A stretch of DNA of 64,000 nucleotides, taken from Streptomyces klenkii. Lineage in GTDB: Bacteria > Actinomycetota > Actinomycetes > Streptomycetales > Streptomycetaceae. The notes under the pieces were generated by a model. The model had not been told where the DNA came from, made no database searches, and saw only the letters and a list, made by a program, of their open reading frames with translations. The stretch is from the NCBI RefSeq assembly GCF_003626645.1, contig NZ_RBAM01000001.1:806001-870000 (forward strand), in the 5' to 3' direction. The translations under genes and the position numbers were made by a program. Positions 8,845 to 17,734 of this stretch are shown piece after piece (position 1 is the first letter of the stretch; every line of letters starts with the position of its first letter).

Positions 8845-10040
8845 CCCTTTGTGCCGCGGGGCGCGGCGCCTGAGGGCCCGGCCGTGTGCGCGGAAGACGT
8901 GCGCGCGCCGGCCGACGACGGTCCGCCCGCCGGGTCGGCCGACTGGGCGTAGTCGTACACGGCCTGCTCCTCGGCACCGAGGTGGGTGGAGCTCAGGTTG
9001 GGTCCCTGCAACCAGCCGATGATGCCGATGATCTGCCCCGGGTCGTCGTAGCGGGAGAAGACCCCGACCTGGACGCCCTCGCCGGTGGCGGGGTCGAAGC
9101 CGGCCAGCAGGGGGCCGCCGCTGGTCCCCGGTGACAGCGCGCCGCGCATGACGTCGCTGTAGTAGACCGGGTCCGCCCGCGAGGCGCCCTGCGCCATCAT
9201 CAGGGAACGGCCGTCGAACATGCGCTGGAGGCCCGAGGGCACGTTGCCGGGACGGTAGTAGTTCCGCTCGTTGATGGTGGGGTAGCCGAATACGTGGTGC
9301 TGCTGGTTCTGCGGCTGGTCGAAGGCGATCCGCTGGGCGCCGGTGACCTGGGCGATCGGCCGCGGCTCGTCGGGGTTGTCCACCAGGATCGCGGCCATGT
9401 CGTGCCCGAGCAGCCAGTCGGCGCTCTGACTCCAGGTGTTGGTGAAGAACTCGCGCGTCACGCCCCAGACCCCGTACGGCGCGATGTCCTTGCCGGGAAG
9501 TGCGGTACTGGTGGTGTGGCGGGGGAGGTTCGCCCCGTTGAACCCCGGCACGAAGACCATGTTGGTGACGATCGTGTTCCCCCACCCCATGCCGAAGGGG
9601 GTGTGGACGCGCACGCAGTGCGCAGCGGTGAGAACGGTGCTCTCGTTGGCGCCGGAGACTACGTTGCCGGAGCACGTGGACCGGTCGACGGCACCGCTGT
9701 CCAGGTCCTTGGTCTCCAGGAAGATCTTGCCGGCGGTACGGGAGATCAGCCCGGCTTTCCGCGGCCACGGCTTGCTGAGATCGTCCCAGCCTCCCGGCGG
9801 CGGGGCCGCGTCCTGGTTCTCGTGGTTGAGGCCGGCGGCGGCCATCTTGTCCAGGGTCCAGTACTCGACCTCGGCCCTGAGCCGCTTCTCGTAATCCGCG
9901 CCGGCCGGAACCAGCGGACGCAGCTCGAACGCCGGCACGGCGGCACTGGCGGGCGGTGCCGCCGTGAGCAGCGCGGCCATCAGGCCGAGTGCGCCGAGCA
10001 CGCTCGTTCTCGTACGTCTTGACCATTTCCCGAGGGACAT
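8841..10040 (-). CDS. Secreted trypsin-like serine protease
   Basis: A 399-residue protein with a twin-Arg-containing signal region (WSRRTRTSVLGALGL, cleavage near residue 33). The catalytic triad is visible: His141 in TVLTAAHC, Asp214 in GHDMAAILVD and Ser307 in GTSGGPLL. Two Cys (STCSG and AHC) can form the disulfide that pins the His loop. It belongs to the S1/trypsin-like (V8-like) extracellular endopeptidases and has a low-complexity Ala/Ser/Pro tail. No prodomain is obvious beyond residues 34-100. Its stop overlaps the start of the broken acyl-AMP ligase. Confidence 0.9.
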   Translation of the reverse strand: MSLGKWSRRTRTSVLGALGLMAALLTAAPPASAAVPAFELRPLVPAGADYEKRLRAEVEYWTLDKMAAAGLNHENQDAAPPPGGWDDLSKPWPRKAGLISRTAGKIFLETKDLDSGAVDRSTCSGNVVSGANESTVLTAAHCVRVHTPFGMGWGNTIVTNMVFVPGFNGANLPRHTTSTALPGKDIAPYGVWGVTREFFTNTWSQSADWLLGHDMAAILVDNPDEPRPIAQVTGAQRIAFDQPQNQQHHVFGYPTINERNYYRPGNVPSGLQRMFDGRSLMMAQGASRADPVYYSDVMRGALSPGTSGGPLLAGFDPATGEGVQVGVFSRYDDPGQIIGIIGWLQGPNLSSTHLGAEEQAVYDYAQSADPAGGPSSAGARTSSAHTAGPSGAAPRGTKG

Positions 10041-10366
10041 CGTCTTTCCCTTCGAAGGATTCCGGGGCTGCTGCGGGCGGGTCAGTCGACCCGGAACTCC
10101 GGTTCGGCAGGCCTGCCGTTGCCGTGCAGGAAGTACAGGACGGGTAGTGGTTCGGCACCGGACACCGGAATCTCATCGCAACGACCGGCCCCGCGCCATA
10201 CGGGAAAGCGGCCCACTTGGGCCACTGGCGCAGGTGGGCCAATTCCGCAGGATGGCTCGGTAAGGCTCGGTGGCCGGGGCGCCCAGCAGCCGGGGCGCCC
10301 GGAGGAGCCCGCCGCCGAGAACATCGTCATGGCGACGGGCTCCGCTGCCGGGGAAGGCCTCCGGAC
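10041..10366. other. Intergenic region, no gene seen
   Basis: About 325 bp between two minus-strand secreted-protein genes. Short frames on both strands are not protein-like. Interrupted GC-rich inverted segments around 10200-10250 (CCCACTTGGGCCACTGG and its approximate complement) could act as a terminator for the upstream minus-strand gene. Confidence 0.35.
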
Positions 10367-10789
10367 TCAGCGCACGAACTTCCAGGTGATGCCGTTCACG
10401 ACACCCCGGTCGAGCGGTGCCAGCTTCTGGAAGGCCGGCCGGCCGAGGTCAATGTGGGTGCGGTCGCAGGAGAGACACTTGTCCCGCACCGGCACCCTGA
10501 TGGTCTTGCCGTTGTAGCTGACCTCGACCGATATGCCCTTGCAGAGAGGGTCGTTGTTGGGATTGGCGGAGGTCCACCACGCGGGCGAGACCGCGACCAG
10601 GTCCTGGGAGTTCGCGTCGATGGCCGTTCCGCAGGCGCCGTATCCCTGGTCGGTGTAGTAGGTCATCTTTCCGTTCATCGGCTGGCCGATCGGAACGTCG
10701 GCGGCCGCCGGTCCCGCGGCGACGGCAATTCCGGTGGCCGCGGCGGCCAGGACGACGGCTGCGGAGCGCGCAGCTCTGCTTCCACGCAT
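10367..10789 (-). CDS. Secreted double-psi beta-barrel (RlpA/expansin-like) protein
   Basis: A 140-residue protein with a Sec signal peptide to about residue 34. The mature domain has the DPBB signature: MTYYTDQGYGACGT at its start, VSPAWW, and the conserved block VPVRDKC...THIDLGRPAFQKLA, ending GVVNGITWKFV. Four Cys are placed for two disulfides, as in barwin/expansin-like proteins. Such proteins bind cell wall or plant polysaccharide, and some Streptomyces members are protease inhibitors. The catalytic Asp of RlpA/expansins may be that in VRDKC or HIDLG. The ATG at 10789 follows GAGGAG. Confidence 0.8.
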   Translation of the reverse strand: MRGSRAARSAAVVLAAAATGIAVAAGPAAADVPIGQPMNGKMTYYTDQGYGACGTAIDANSQDLVAVSPAWWTSANPNNDPLCKGISVEVSYNGKTIRVPVRDKCLSCDRTHIDLGRPAFQKLAPLDRGVVNGITWKFVR

Positions 10790-11174
10790 GGGGTCTCCTC
10801 GTTCAGGGGTAATGGCGGGCGGGTGCACTCCATGAACGAACCCGTGGAGTGAGCGCCCCGGAAACCGGCATTACGGAGCCGTCACGGCTCGCCGGTCAGG
10901 AAGTCGAAGGACAGCGGCATTTCTTCGGCACGCGTCCGTCTTTCGGTCCATGAGTGCCATGCGGGACGACGTCGACGCAAGTCCCCGTAGGGACAGTTGT
11001 CCGGAATCGATTGCCAAATGCACCTGGTTTGGCCGCGCATGATGCATGTTATTGACAACGAAGTTGAAGAGTTATTCACTGCGCAAGGGCGACGGCCGCA
11101 GCGCCTTCCGCCGGCCTCATCGCGCTCTGAGCAAGCGAGTGTCACCTCAGCGATCCGACCCCATGGGAGCTGCC
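10790..11174. other. Divergent intergenic region upstream of chitinase
   Basis: About 385 bp between the DPBB gene and the chitinase. It contains GTCCC-CGTA-GGGAC (near 10981-10994) and an AT-richer stretch around 11040-11085 with TTGACA at about 11052, plausible promoter DNA for the chitinase. I do not see the 12-bp direct repeat known from some streptomycete chitinase promoters. No gene seen. Confidence 0.4.
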
Positions 11175-12068
11175 GTGAGAAGAAACCGCTTCGTCACCTT
11201 GCTGCTGGCCGTACTGGCTCTGATCGGTACGGTCCTCCTCGTGCCGTCCGGCACGGCGAGCGCCGCCGGCCCGTGCGACAATGCGCCCAACTGGGCTGCC
11301 GGCACCTGGTATCCGACGGGCATGGTCGTCCGGTACACGGACGGCAAGTACTACATCGCCGAGCACGAAAACCCCGGTTACGACCCGATCATCAGCACGT
11401 GGTACTGGGACCCGTACACCTGCCAGGGAGGCGGGAACCCGGGAACCGGAAAGTTCCCCGTGACGGAGGCCCAGTTCCAGCAGATGTTCCCGGGCCGGAA
11501 CCCCTTCTACACGTACAACGGGCTGATCGCGGCGCTGGCCGCGTACCCGGGATTCGCTGATACCGGCAGTGACCAGGTCAAGCGGCAGGAGGCCGCGGCC
11601 TTCCTGGCCAACGTCGACCACGAGACCGGGGGTCTGGTCCACATCGTGGAGCAGAACACGGCCAACTATCCCCACTATTGCGACTGGAACCAGCCCTACG
11701 GCTGCCCGGCCGGGCAGGCCGCCTATTACGGCCGCGGTCCGCTCCAGCTCAGCTGGAATTCCAACTACAAGGCGGCGGGCGACGCCCTCGGAATCAACCT
11801 GCTGAACAACCCGTCGCTCGTCCAGACCGACGCGGCCGTCTCCTGGAAGACCGCCCTGTGGTACTGGAACACCCAGCGCGGCCCCGGCACCATGACGCCG
11901 CACGACGCGATCGTCAACAGCCGTGGATTCGGGGAGACCATCCGCAGCATCAACGGCGCCGCGGAGTGCAACGGCCGCAACCCCGCCCAGGTGCAGAGCC
12001 GGGTGAGCAGCTACCAGCGATTCACCCAGCTGCTGGGTACGGCTCCGGGCGGCAACCTCTACTGCTGA
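11175..12068 (+). CDS. Secreted GH19 chitinase with chitin-binding module
   Basis: About 297 residues. A Sec signal peptide (RRNRFVTLLLAVLAL...TASA) is followed by a CBM5/12 chitin-binding module (PNWAAGTWYPTGMVVRY, WYWDPYTC) and a GGGNPGTG linker. The GH19 catalytic domain then starts at FPVTEAQFQQMFPGRN, with the HETGG catalytic Glu, YYGRGPLQLSWN and the terminal RFTQLLG. It hydrolyses chitin by inversion, as in the ChiC/ChiF group of streptomycetes. I chose GTG 11175, which has GGGAG 5 nt upstream; an in-frame ATG at 11163 is the alternative. A strong terminator follows at 12150. Confidence 0.93.
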   Translation: MRRNRFVTLLLAVLALIGTVLLVPSGTASAAGPCDNAPNWAAGTWYPTGMVVRYTDGKYYIAEHENPGYDPIISTWYWDPYTCQGGGNPGTGKFPVTEAQFQQMFPGRNPFYTYNGLIAALAAYPGFADTGSDQVKRQEAAAFLANVDHETGGLVHIVEQNTANYPHYCDWNQPYGCPAGQAAYYGRGPLQLSWNSNYKAAGDALGINLLNNPSLVQTDAAVSWKTALWYWNTQRGPGTMTPHDAIVNSRGFGETIRSINGAAECNGRNPAQVQSRVSSYQRFTQLLGTAPGGNLYC

Positions 12069-12465
12069 CCTCCGGGGAATACTGCCCCCGGGAATGCCCC
12101 CCAGGGGAATGCGACCGACCGGCAGGCCGGCGGTGCATCCCCTGAGCCTGGGCCCGGCACCACCGTGCCGGGCCCCCGCGCGAGCGCGGGCGGGGAGGGG
12201 TGGGGCGCGGCCCGGCCGACTGCGTTACGGTGCAGGCTGGTAACTTCCTGGCCTTCGCCCGCCCGTCCGCATCGTACGAACCCGCACTCGCACCCACAGC
12301 CGCACTCGCACTTGCGCCCGCATCCGTAACCGCCGACTCACCCATGTCCCATGGAGACGGAAGTTAAGGGATATCCGGGACCGGTAAAGCCTCCCGGCGT
12401 CTTCCCGATTGAGTGCAACTCCCCATCAGCGGCTAGGATTTGGTCGTACTTGAGAAGGGGCGCTG
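12069..12465. other. Intergenic region after chitinase
   Basis: Nearly 400 bp holding the hairpin at 12150-12175, then a stretch of CGCAYTCGCAC-like short repeats near 12280-12330. The AT-richer tail before 12466 is probably the promoter of the next gene. No gene seen. Confidence 0.4.
12150..12175. terminator. Terminator hairpin after chitinase
   Basis: Perfect 11-bp arms (GGGCCCGGCAC and its complement) with a 4-nt loop, about 80 bp past the chitinase stop. No U-tract, as is usual in streptomycetes. Confidence 0.8.
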
Positions 12466-12855
12466 ATGGGCATCAGGTTTATTGAGGTAGACGAATCGCG
12501 GCGAGGCGAGCCGGGCGTGCGGAAGGGAGGCAGAACATTGACGGTAGGAGACCAGTCCATCACCCAGGAGACATGGGTGAAGGTCGAAGCTTACGACGAC
12601 CTCGATCCGACCGTGACCGGGGATGTTCACCTGCACACGTTCGCAGTCCCAGGGATGGAAGTGCGGGTCGGGGCCGCGAAGGATGATGAGGACGGAAGCA
12701 GCGAATTCGAAACCAGATTGATCCCGTCTGTCCAGTATTACCAGATCGAGCTGGGGCCCGACTCGCTGAATAAGCTCCACGACGCGCTCAAGCCCTTCAT
12801 CGCGGCCGCGAAGGAATGCGAGCCGCCGAAGGGCCGCAAGGTACGCGGCAAGTAG
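12466..12855 (+). CDS. Hypothetical cytoplasmic protein
   Basis: A 129-residue acidic protein without a signal peptide or membrane helix. It starts MGIRFIEVDESRRG and includes alternating beta-like segments (QETWVKVEAYDD, DVHLHTFAVPGMEVRVG) and a C-terminal helix (LGPDSLNKLHDALKPFIAAAKE). The composition is that of a real protein, with a GAAGGG-like ribosome site before the ATG, but I do not recognise a family. It has its own perfect hairpin terminator at 12859. Confidence 0.75.
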   Translation: MGIRFIEVDESRRGEPGVRKGGRTLTVGDQSITQETWVKVEAYDDLDPTVTGDVHLHTFAVPGMEVRVGAAKDDEDGSSEFETRLIPSVQYYQIELGPDSLNKLHDALKPFIAAAKECEPPKGRKVRGK

Positions 12856-12858
12856 TCC

Positions 12859-12888
12859 GCAATGTCCCCTCCCGCGAGGGGACATTGC
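12859..12888. terminator. Perfect hairpin terminator between convergent genes
   Basis: 12-bp perfect arms (GCAATGTCCCCT and complement) with loop CCCGCG, directly after the stop at 12855. It may also serve the minus-strand SARP gene ending at 12982. Confidence 0.85.
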
Positions 12889-12981
12889 CATATCGCACAC
12901 GGCAGGGCTCGCCTTGCCGGAACAGCCGTCGTCGAGGCTTCCCCATCCCGAGAGGCTTCCGTCTCACCGGAGGCGTCCCTC

Positions 12982-15900
12982 TCACCGGGGGCTTCCCTCT
13001 GACCCGAAGTCCGCGAGCAGGGCGCGCGTCTGGTCGGCGTCCGCCTGCGCCTGCCGCTGCTCGAACAGCCCGAGCGCGGCTTCCAGGCAGGTGCGGGCCC
13101 TGGCGCGCTGGCCGAGGTGGTCCAGGCCGCGGGCGAGGGCCCGCAGCAGGCTCGCCTCAAGCATGCCGCTCGTCCTGCGGGCCACGGGCAGGAAGGTCTC
13201 GGCGACATCCGCCGCCAGGCGGTGCCGGCCCGCCTGGACGTGGAGGTCGGCGATCAGGGCGCCCGTAGCCGCTTCGAATGCCGGCACGTTCAGGGAACGG
13301 AACAGCTCCAGCGCCTCCTGGGCGCGGTGCAGCGCCTCGCCCACGTCGACGCACAGCCGCAGCACACGGGCCAGGTAGTACAGGCCGATCGCCTTGGACA
13401 CCGACGGCTCCCGGCCCACCAGGCGCGCGCCCCGCTCGGCCGCGGCGCGGGCCTCGGCGAGTCGCTCCTGCCGGGCGTAGTTGAACGCCAGCTCGCCCAG
13501 TGCGGTGCCCTCGGCGGTCCCGGCGCGCGAGGAGCGGAAGAGCCGCACGGCCGCCTCGCCGTGCTCGACCGCCTCGTCGGTCCGGCCGCCGACGCGCGCG
13601 CCGGCGCACAGGGTGAGATGGGCCCAGCCGCGCAGCCGCGCGTCGCGCGCGTCGCCCGCCCTGCCCGCGTCGCCCGTACCGCCCGCGTCGTCGCACAGCG
13701 CGATCGAGCGCCGTAGCTCGGACTCGGCTTCGGCAAAGACGTTCGCGTGCCACAGGGCGTTGCCGCGCACGTAGCGGGCGAGGGCTTCGGACGTCCGGTC
13801 GCCGCGCGCCGCCGCCACCGCGGCGACGTTCCCGGCCTGGGCGATCACGCCGGTCTGGTGGGCAGTGCCGGGCAGGACGTTGTTCAGCTTGTCCACGAGG
13901 TCGGCCGCCTGGGCCAGCGGCAGGGACTCGTCCGCACAGGCGCGGTCGATCAGCGCCCGCTGAACGGGTATCTCCTCGTGCATCCAGTTCGTCGCCGCCT
14001 GCGCGCTGCCGAAGCGGAGGCCGGCCGCGGTCACCGGCACGTCGATGAGCCGGCGCTCGGCGGGGTCCACGGAGTGCGAGGCCGCATCCGCGGCACGCGC
14101 GGTGGCCAGGCAGAAGTCCAGCAGCCGGGCGAAGGCCCCGGACGTCCCGGCGGGGGAGCCGTCACGGGCGTTCCTGGCCCGCGCGAAGACCCGTACCAGG
14201 TCGTGGAAGTGGTAGCGGCCCATCCGCCGGGACTCCACGAGATTGAGGTCGACCAGGGACTCGAGGAGGTCCTCGGTGGTCTCCGGGTCCCGGCCGAGGA
14301 GTGCGGCGGCGCAGTGCAGGCCGAGGTCCGGCGCTTCCACGGCCGACAGCAGCCGGAAGGCGCGGCCCTGTTCGGGAGACAGCTTGGAGTACGAGAGCTC
14401 GAAGGTGGCTTCCACGGCGAGTTCGCCGGTGGACAGCTCGCTCAGCCTCCGGTGCTCGTCGCCGAGCCGGCGAACCATGTCGGACAGCGGCGTGCCCGGC
14501 TCCGCGGCCAGGCGCGAGGCGACGACCCGGACGGCCAGCGGAAGACAGCCGCACGCGGCGACCACGGCCGCGGCCGCCTCGGGCTCGGCCGCGCAGCGCC
14601 GCTCGCCCACGATCCGGCCCAGCAGCTCCAGCGCTTCCCCGGGCGGCATCACGTCGAGCCGCAGGTGCAGCGCCCCGGCCAGGCCGGTCAGCCGGGCGCG
14701 GCTGGTCACCAGGACGGCGCTTCCCCCCGACCCGGGCACCAGCGGCTGTACCTGGTCGTCGGAGGCGGCGTTGTCGAGCAGCACCAGGACCCGGCGCTCC
14801 GCCATCAGCGAGCGGTAGAGGGCGATGCGTTCGTCACCGTCGGAGGGGATCCCGCCGTCGGCTACGCCCAGCATGCGCAGGAACGACACCAGGACCGCTT
14901 GCACGGCCAAGGGCTCGCGGTCGGCGCCGCGCAGATCCGCGTACAGGTACCCGTCCGGAAAGCGCTCGGTGACCTGTCGCGCCGCGTGGACGGCGAGGGC
15001 GGTCTTGCCCACGCCCGGAACGCCGTTGACGGCGGAGATCACAATGGCCCGTGCGGGACGGTGCCCAGCGCCGGGGTGCGTGAGCATGCCGGTGAGAGTG
15101 CCGACCGCATCGCCCCGCCCGGTGAAGTCGTCGATTCCGGGAGGCAGCTGGTGGGCGCCCGGGACGCCGTCCGCGGTGAGGGCCGAGCGGGCCGGCCCGC
15201 CGGTCCCGGTCATGGGCTCCGCGCGCAGGATGCGCTGGTGCAGCTCCCGCAGGGCCGCGCACGGCCTGCGCTCGGACGGCGGGAGGTGGGACAGCCGGTG
15301 CTCCAGGAACCGCCGGGTGTCCTCGTAGACGCTCAGCGCCTCGGCCTGCCGGCCCGTCTGATAGAGCGCGAGCATCTGGACGCCGCGCAGCCGCTGGCTC
15401 GCCGGATACTCGATGACCAGGTCGCCCGCCTCGGCATGCAGGTCCGGCCGGTCCCCGATCTCGGCATCGAGCTCCAGGCGGGCCTCCAGCAGCGACTGCC
15501 GGACGGCGCCGAGACGGTCCCGCTCCGCCCGGGCGTGCGGGCCGTGCAGGCCGGCCAGCGGCTCGGCCGACCACAGTTCGAGCGCGCTCGCCAGGACGTC
15601 CCGGGCCTGCTCAGCCGTGCCCCCCGCGGCCCGCAGGCGCCCGGCCTCCGCCTCCGCCCGCTCGAACGCCCAGGTGTCCACGGCGCCGGCCGGCACGCGC
15701 AACGCGTAGCCGTCGCCGACGGTCACGAGCAGCGGCGTCTCGGCGCAGTGCCCCAGCACCTCGCGCAGCCGGCACACGTGGGTGCGGACGGAGTGGTCCG
15801 GCCTGGACGGCCGGTCCGCCTCGTCCCAGACACCCTCCGTGATCAGGGGCAGCGACACCGTCCGCGGCGCGGCGCCGAGCAGGATGGCGAACACCTCGCG

Positions 15901-16092
15901 CTGCTGGGGTCTGCCCAGGCGGAGTTCCACGCCGTCACGCCAGGCCCGGACCGGGCCCAGCAGAGAGAAGCGGAATGCCGGTGCCACTGTTGTCTTGGAC
16001 GCCTCAGACACCTCGGACGCTTCGGATGCCTCAGACATCTCGGATGCCTCGGACGGCCGACACTCCGCAAGGGAATCCGTGTGCGTCTCCAT
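12982..16092 (-). CDS. AfsR/SARP-family transcriptional activator with NB-ARC and TPR domains
   Basis: A 1036-residue regulator. After a Ser-Glu-Ala repeat (residues 14-32) comes a SARP winged helix (FSLLGPVRAWRDGVELRLG, TEGVWDEADRP, RTHVCRLRE), then a bacterial transcriptional activation domain (AFERAEAEAGRL... to about 290). An NB-ARC ATPase follows, with Walker A GVPGVGKT and Walker B RRVLVLLDN, and then a long TPR region to the end. This is full AfsR-like architecture, an ATP-controlled activator of secondary metabolism or development. GAGGAAG precedes the ATG at 16092. It is divergent from a second SARP gene. Confidence 0.93.
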   Translation of the reverse strand: METHTDSLAECRPSEASEMSEASEASEVSEASKTTVAPAFRFSLLGPVRAWRDGVELRLGRPQQREVFAILLGAAPRTVSLPLITEGVWDEADRPSRPDHSVRTHVCRLREVLGHCAETPLLVTVGDGYALRVPAGAVDTWAFERAEAEAGRLRAAGGTAEQARDVLASALELWSAEPLAGLHGPHARAERDRLGAVRQSLLEARLELDAEIGDRPDLHAEAGDLVIEYPASQRLRGVQMLALYQTGRQAEALSVYEDTRRFLEHRLSHLPPSERRPCAALRELHQRILRAEPMTGTGGPARSALTADGVPGAHQLPPGIDDFTGRGDAVGTLTGMLTHPGAGHRPARAIVISAVNGVPGVGKTALAVHAARQVTERFPDGYLYADLRGADREPLAVQAVLVSFLRMLGVADGGIPSDGDERIALYRSLMAERRVLVLLDNAASDDQVQPLVPGSGGSAVLVTSRARLTGLAGALHLRLDVMPPGEALELLGRIVGERRCAAEPEAAAAVVAACGCLPLAVRVVASRLAAEPGTPLSDMVRRLGDEHRRLSELSTGELAVEATFELSYSKLSPEQGRAFRLLSAVEAPDLGLHCAAALLGRDPETTEDLLESLVDLNLVESRRMGRYHFHDLVRVFARARNARDGSPAGTSGAFARLLDFCLATARAADAASHSVDPAERRLIDVPVTAAGLRFGSAQAATNWMHEEIPVQRALIDRACADESLPLAQAADLVDKLNNVLPGTAHQTGVIAQAGNVAAVAAARGDRTSEALARYVRGNALWHANVFAEAESELRRSIALCDDAGGTGDAGRAGDARDARLRGWAHLTLCAGARVGGRTDEAVEHGEAAVRLFRSSRAGTAEGTALGELAFNYARQERLAEARAAAERGARLVGREPSVSKAIGLYYLARVLRLCVDVGEALHRAQEALELFRSLNVPAFEAATGALIADLHVQAGRHRLAADVAETFLPVARRTSGMLEASLLRALARGLDHLGQRARARTCLEAALGLFEQRQAQADADQTRALLADFGSEGSPR

Positions 16093-16128
16093 GGCTTGCT
16101 TCCTCTCTCACGGACTAAGTTCCCTGGG

Positions 16129-16151
16129 GAGTGCGTACGGGAGTACGTACG
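16129..16151. promoter_or_regulatory. Direct repeat in the SARP/SARP divergent promoter
   Basis: GAG(T)GCGTACG at 16129-16139 and GAGTACGTACG at 16141-16151 differ at one base and are spaced 12 bp. They lie between the two divergent SARP genes. SARPs bind direct repeats spaced about one helical turn near -35, so this is a candidate site for self- or cross-regulation. Confidence 0.4.
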
Positions 16152-16198
16152 TGTGATGAGATGTCGGATATCCGGAATGCCGTGGTGACACGGCCGGC

Positions 16199-17725
16199 AT
16201 GGGGCGGGAAGTGACGGTTCGATTCCAGACGCTGGGACCGCTGCGCATACGACGGGACGGCAGCGAGTCTCCTGCGGGGCGGCCCCAGCAGCAGGCCGTT
16301 CTCGCGGCGCTGCTGGCGGCCAGGGGCAGGCCGCTGACGGCCACCCAGCTCCTGCACGCCGTATGGGGAGAGGACGATGACCGGTGGCCGGCCCGTCCGA
16401 AGAGGGTCCTGGCCACCCATGTCTACCGCATCCGTCAACTGCCGGCCTTCTCGCCGGCCGGTGCCGGTGCCGATGCCAGTGCCCGTGCCAATGCCGGTAC
16501 TGGTGCCGTCCTGCACCAGACCGGTGACGGCTACCGGTTGTCGGTCGAGGACGGGGCCGTCGACATGCACCGCTTCGACGACGCGGTGCGGGCGGCCGCG
16601 GCAGCCCGCAAGAAGGGTGATCTGGATGCTGCCCATGCTCTCCTGACCCGGGGGCTGGACCTGTGGTACGGGACTGCTTTGGAGGGAGTGCCCGGCCCGC
16701 TCGCCGGGCGGGTCCGGCAGCGGCTGACGGTCAGCCGCACGGCAGCCCTGGAGGCCCGGCTGTCCATCGACGTGGCCCGCGGCCGGCACGCCGAGGTGCT
16801 GCCGGAGATCGCCGCCCTGGCGGAAGCCCCGGACGCCTCGGGGCAGGCGCTGTCGTTGCTCGTCCTCGCTCTCTTCCGCAGCGGCCTGCGCGACGAGGCG
16901 TTCGCCGTCCTCGACCGGGCCCGGGACCAGGCCGGGGAGCTCGGCCTCGACCCCGCGCCCGAACTGGAGAGGGCGCACCAGGAGATCCTCGGCAGCCTCG
17001 CCCCCGCCGGACCCGCCCGGTCAGGGCCTCGCGGCCCCGTACGCCCGTGTCATCTTCCGCCCGACATCGCCGACTTCACCGGGCGGACCGCCGAAGCCAC
17101 TCGGCTCATGTCAGCCCTGGCACCCGCCGACGGGTCCACCCACCGGCCGGCGATCGTCCACGGAGCCGCCGGGACCGGGAAGACCGCCCTTGCCGTCCAC
17201 GTCGCGCACCGGCTGCGCGACGCCTACCCCGACGGTCAGCTCTACGTCGGCCTGACCGGTTCGCACGCGCTGCCGGTACGTCCCGGCCAGATCCTCGCCG
17301 CCTTCATCCGGGCTCTCGGTGGAGACGTGCCCGACGACGAAGCGGCCATGGCCGAGGCCTACCAAGCAGCGCTCGACGGGTGCCGGGTCATGGTCGTACT
17401 CGACGACGTGCGGGACCTTGCCGCCATCCGCCCGCTGGTTCCCCGGCATCCGGGATGCGGAGCCCTGGTCACCGGCCGGGCACTCACCGGGCTCCTGCCC
17501 GGCGCCGAGTGGCTGGCCCTGGGGGCGTTCTCCCCGGACGACGCACTCGGCCTGCTCGTCCGTGTGCTCGGTCTCTCACGTATCGAGGACGAACCGGACG
17601 CCGCCCGGTCCCTGGCCGAGGCCTGCCGGTGCCACCCGGCACTGCTGCGCACGACGGCGGCGCGGCTCGCCGCCCGGCCGCACTGGTCGCTGGCGAGCAT
17701 GGTCGACCGGATGGCCGGTGCGTGA
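16199..17725 (+). CDS. SARP-family regulator with truncated NB-ARC, no TPR
   Basis: A 508-residue protein: SARP winged helix (FQTLGPLRIRRDG, HAVWGEDDD, ATHVYRIRQL), a bacterial activation domain (VDMHRFDDAV to about 265), and an NB-ARC core with Walker A HGAAGTGKTALAV and Walker B VMVVLDDV. It ends after the ARC helices (MVDRMAGA) with no TPR sensor, so it is about half the length of its divergent neighbour. An Ala/Asp/Gly-rich insert (about residues 85-103) interrupts the winged-helix region. It may be a natural short form or a 3'-truncated gene. ATG 16199 is used; GTG 16211 is an alternative. Confidence 0.88.
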   Translation: MGREVTVRFQTLGPLRIRRDGSESPAGRPQQQAVLAALLAARGRPLTATQLLHAVWGEDDDRWPARPKRVLATHVYRIRQLPAFSPAGAGADASARANAGTGAVLHQTGDGYRLSVEDGAVDMHRFDDAVRAAAAARKKGDLDAAHALLTRGLDLWYGTALEGVPGPLAGRVRQRLTVSRTAALEARLSIDVARGRHAEVLPEIAALAEAPDASGQALSLLVLALFRSGLRDEAFAVLDRARDQAGELGLDPAPELERAHQEILGSLAPAGPARSGPRGPVRPCHLPPDIADFTGRTAEATRLMSALAPADGSTHRPAIVHGAAGTGKTALAVHVAHRLRDAYPDGQLYVGLTGSHALPVRPGQILAAFIRALGGDVPDDEAAMAEAYQAALDGCRVMVVLDDVRDLAAIRPLVPRHPGCGALVTGRALTGLLPGAEWLALGAFSPDDALGLLVRVLGLSRIEDEPDAARSLAEACRCHPALLRTTAARLAARPHWSLASMVDRMAGA

Positions 17726-17734
17726 GCGGAGGTG

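Noticed and set aside
10082..10330. Small minus-strand gene between protease and DPBB genes
   Set aside because: No ribosome site, Pro/Gly-rich, and most of the stretch looks like hairpin DNA.
12280..12330. Simple CGCACTCG-type repeat as a regulatory array
   Set aside because: Too irregular and not positioned near a clear promoter; probably low-complexity drift.
13747..16188. Very long plus-strand open frame opposite the large SARP gene
   Set aside because: It is the complement of a gene with clear SARP/NB-ARC/TPR motifs; its own product is repetitive Gly/Arg/Pro/Val and has no domain. Shadow frames are common at this GC.
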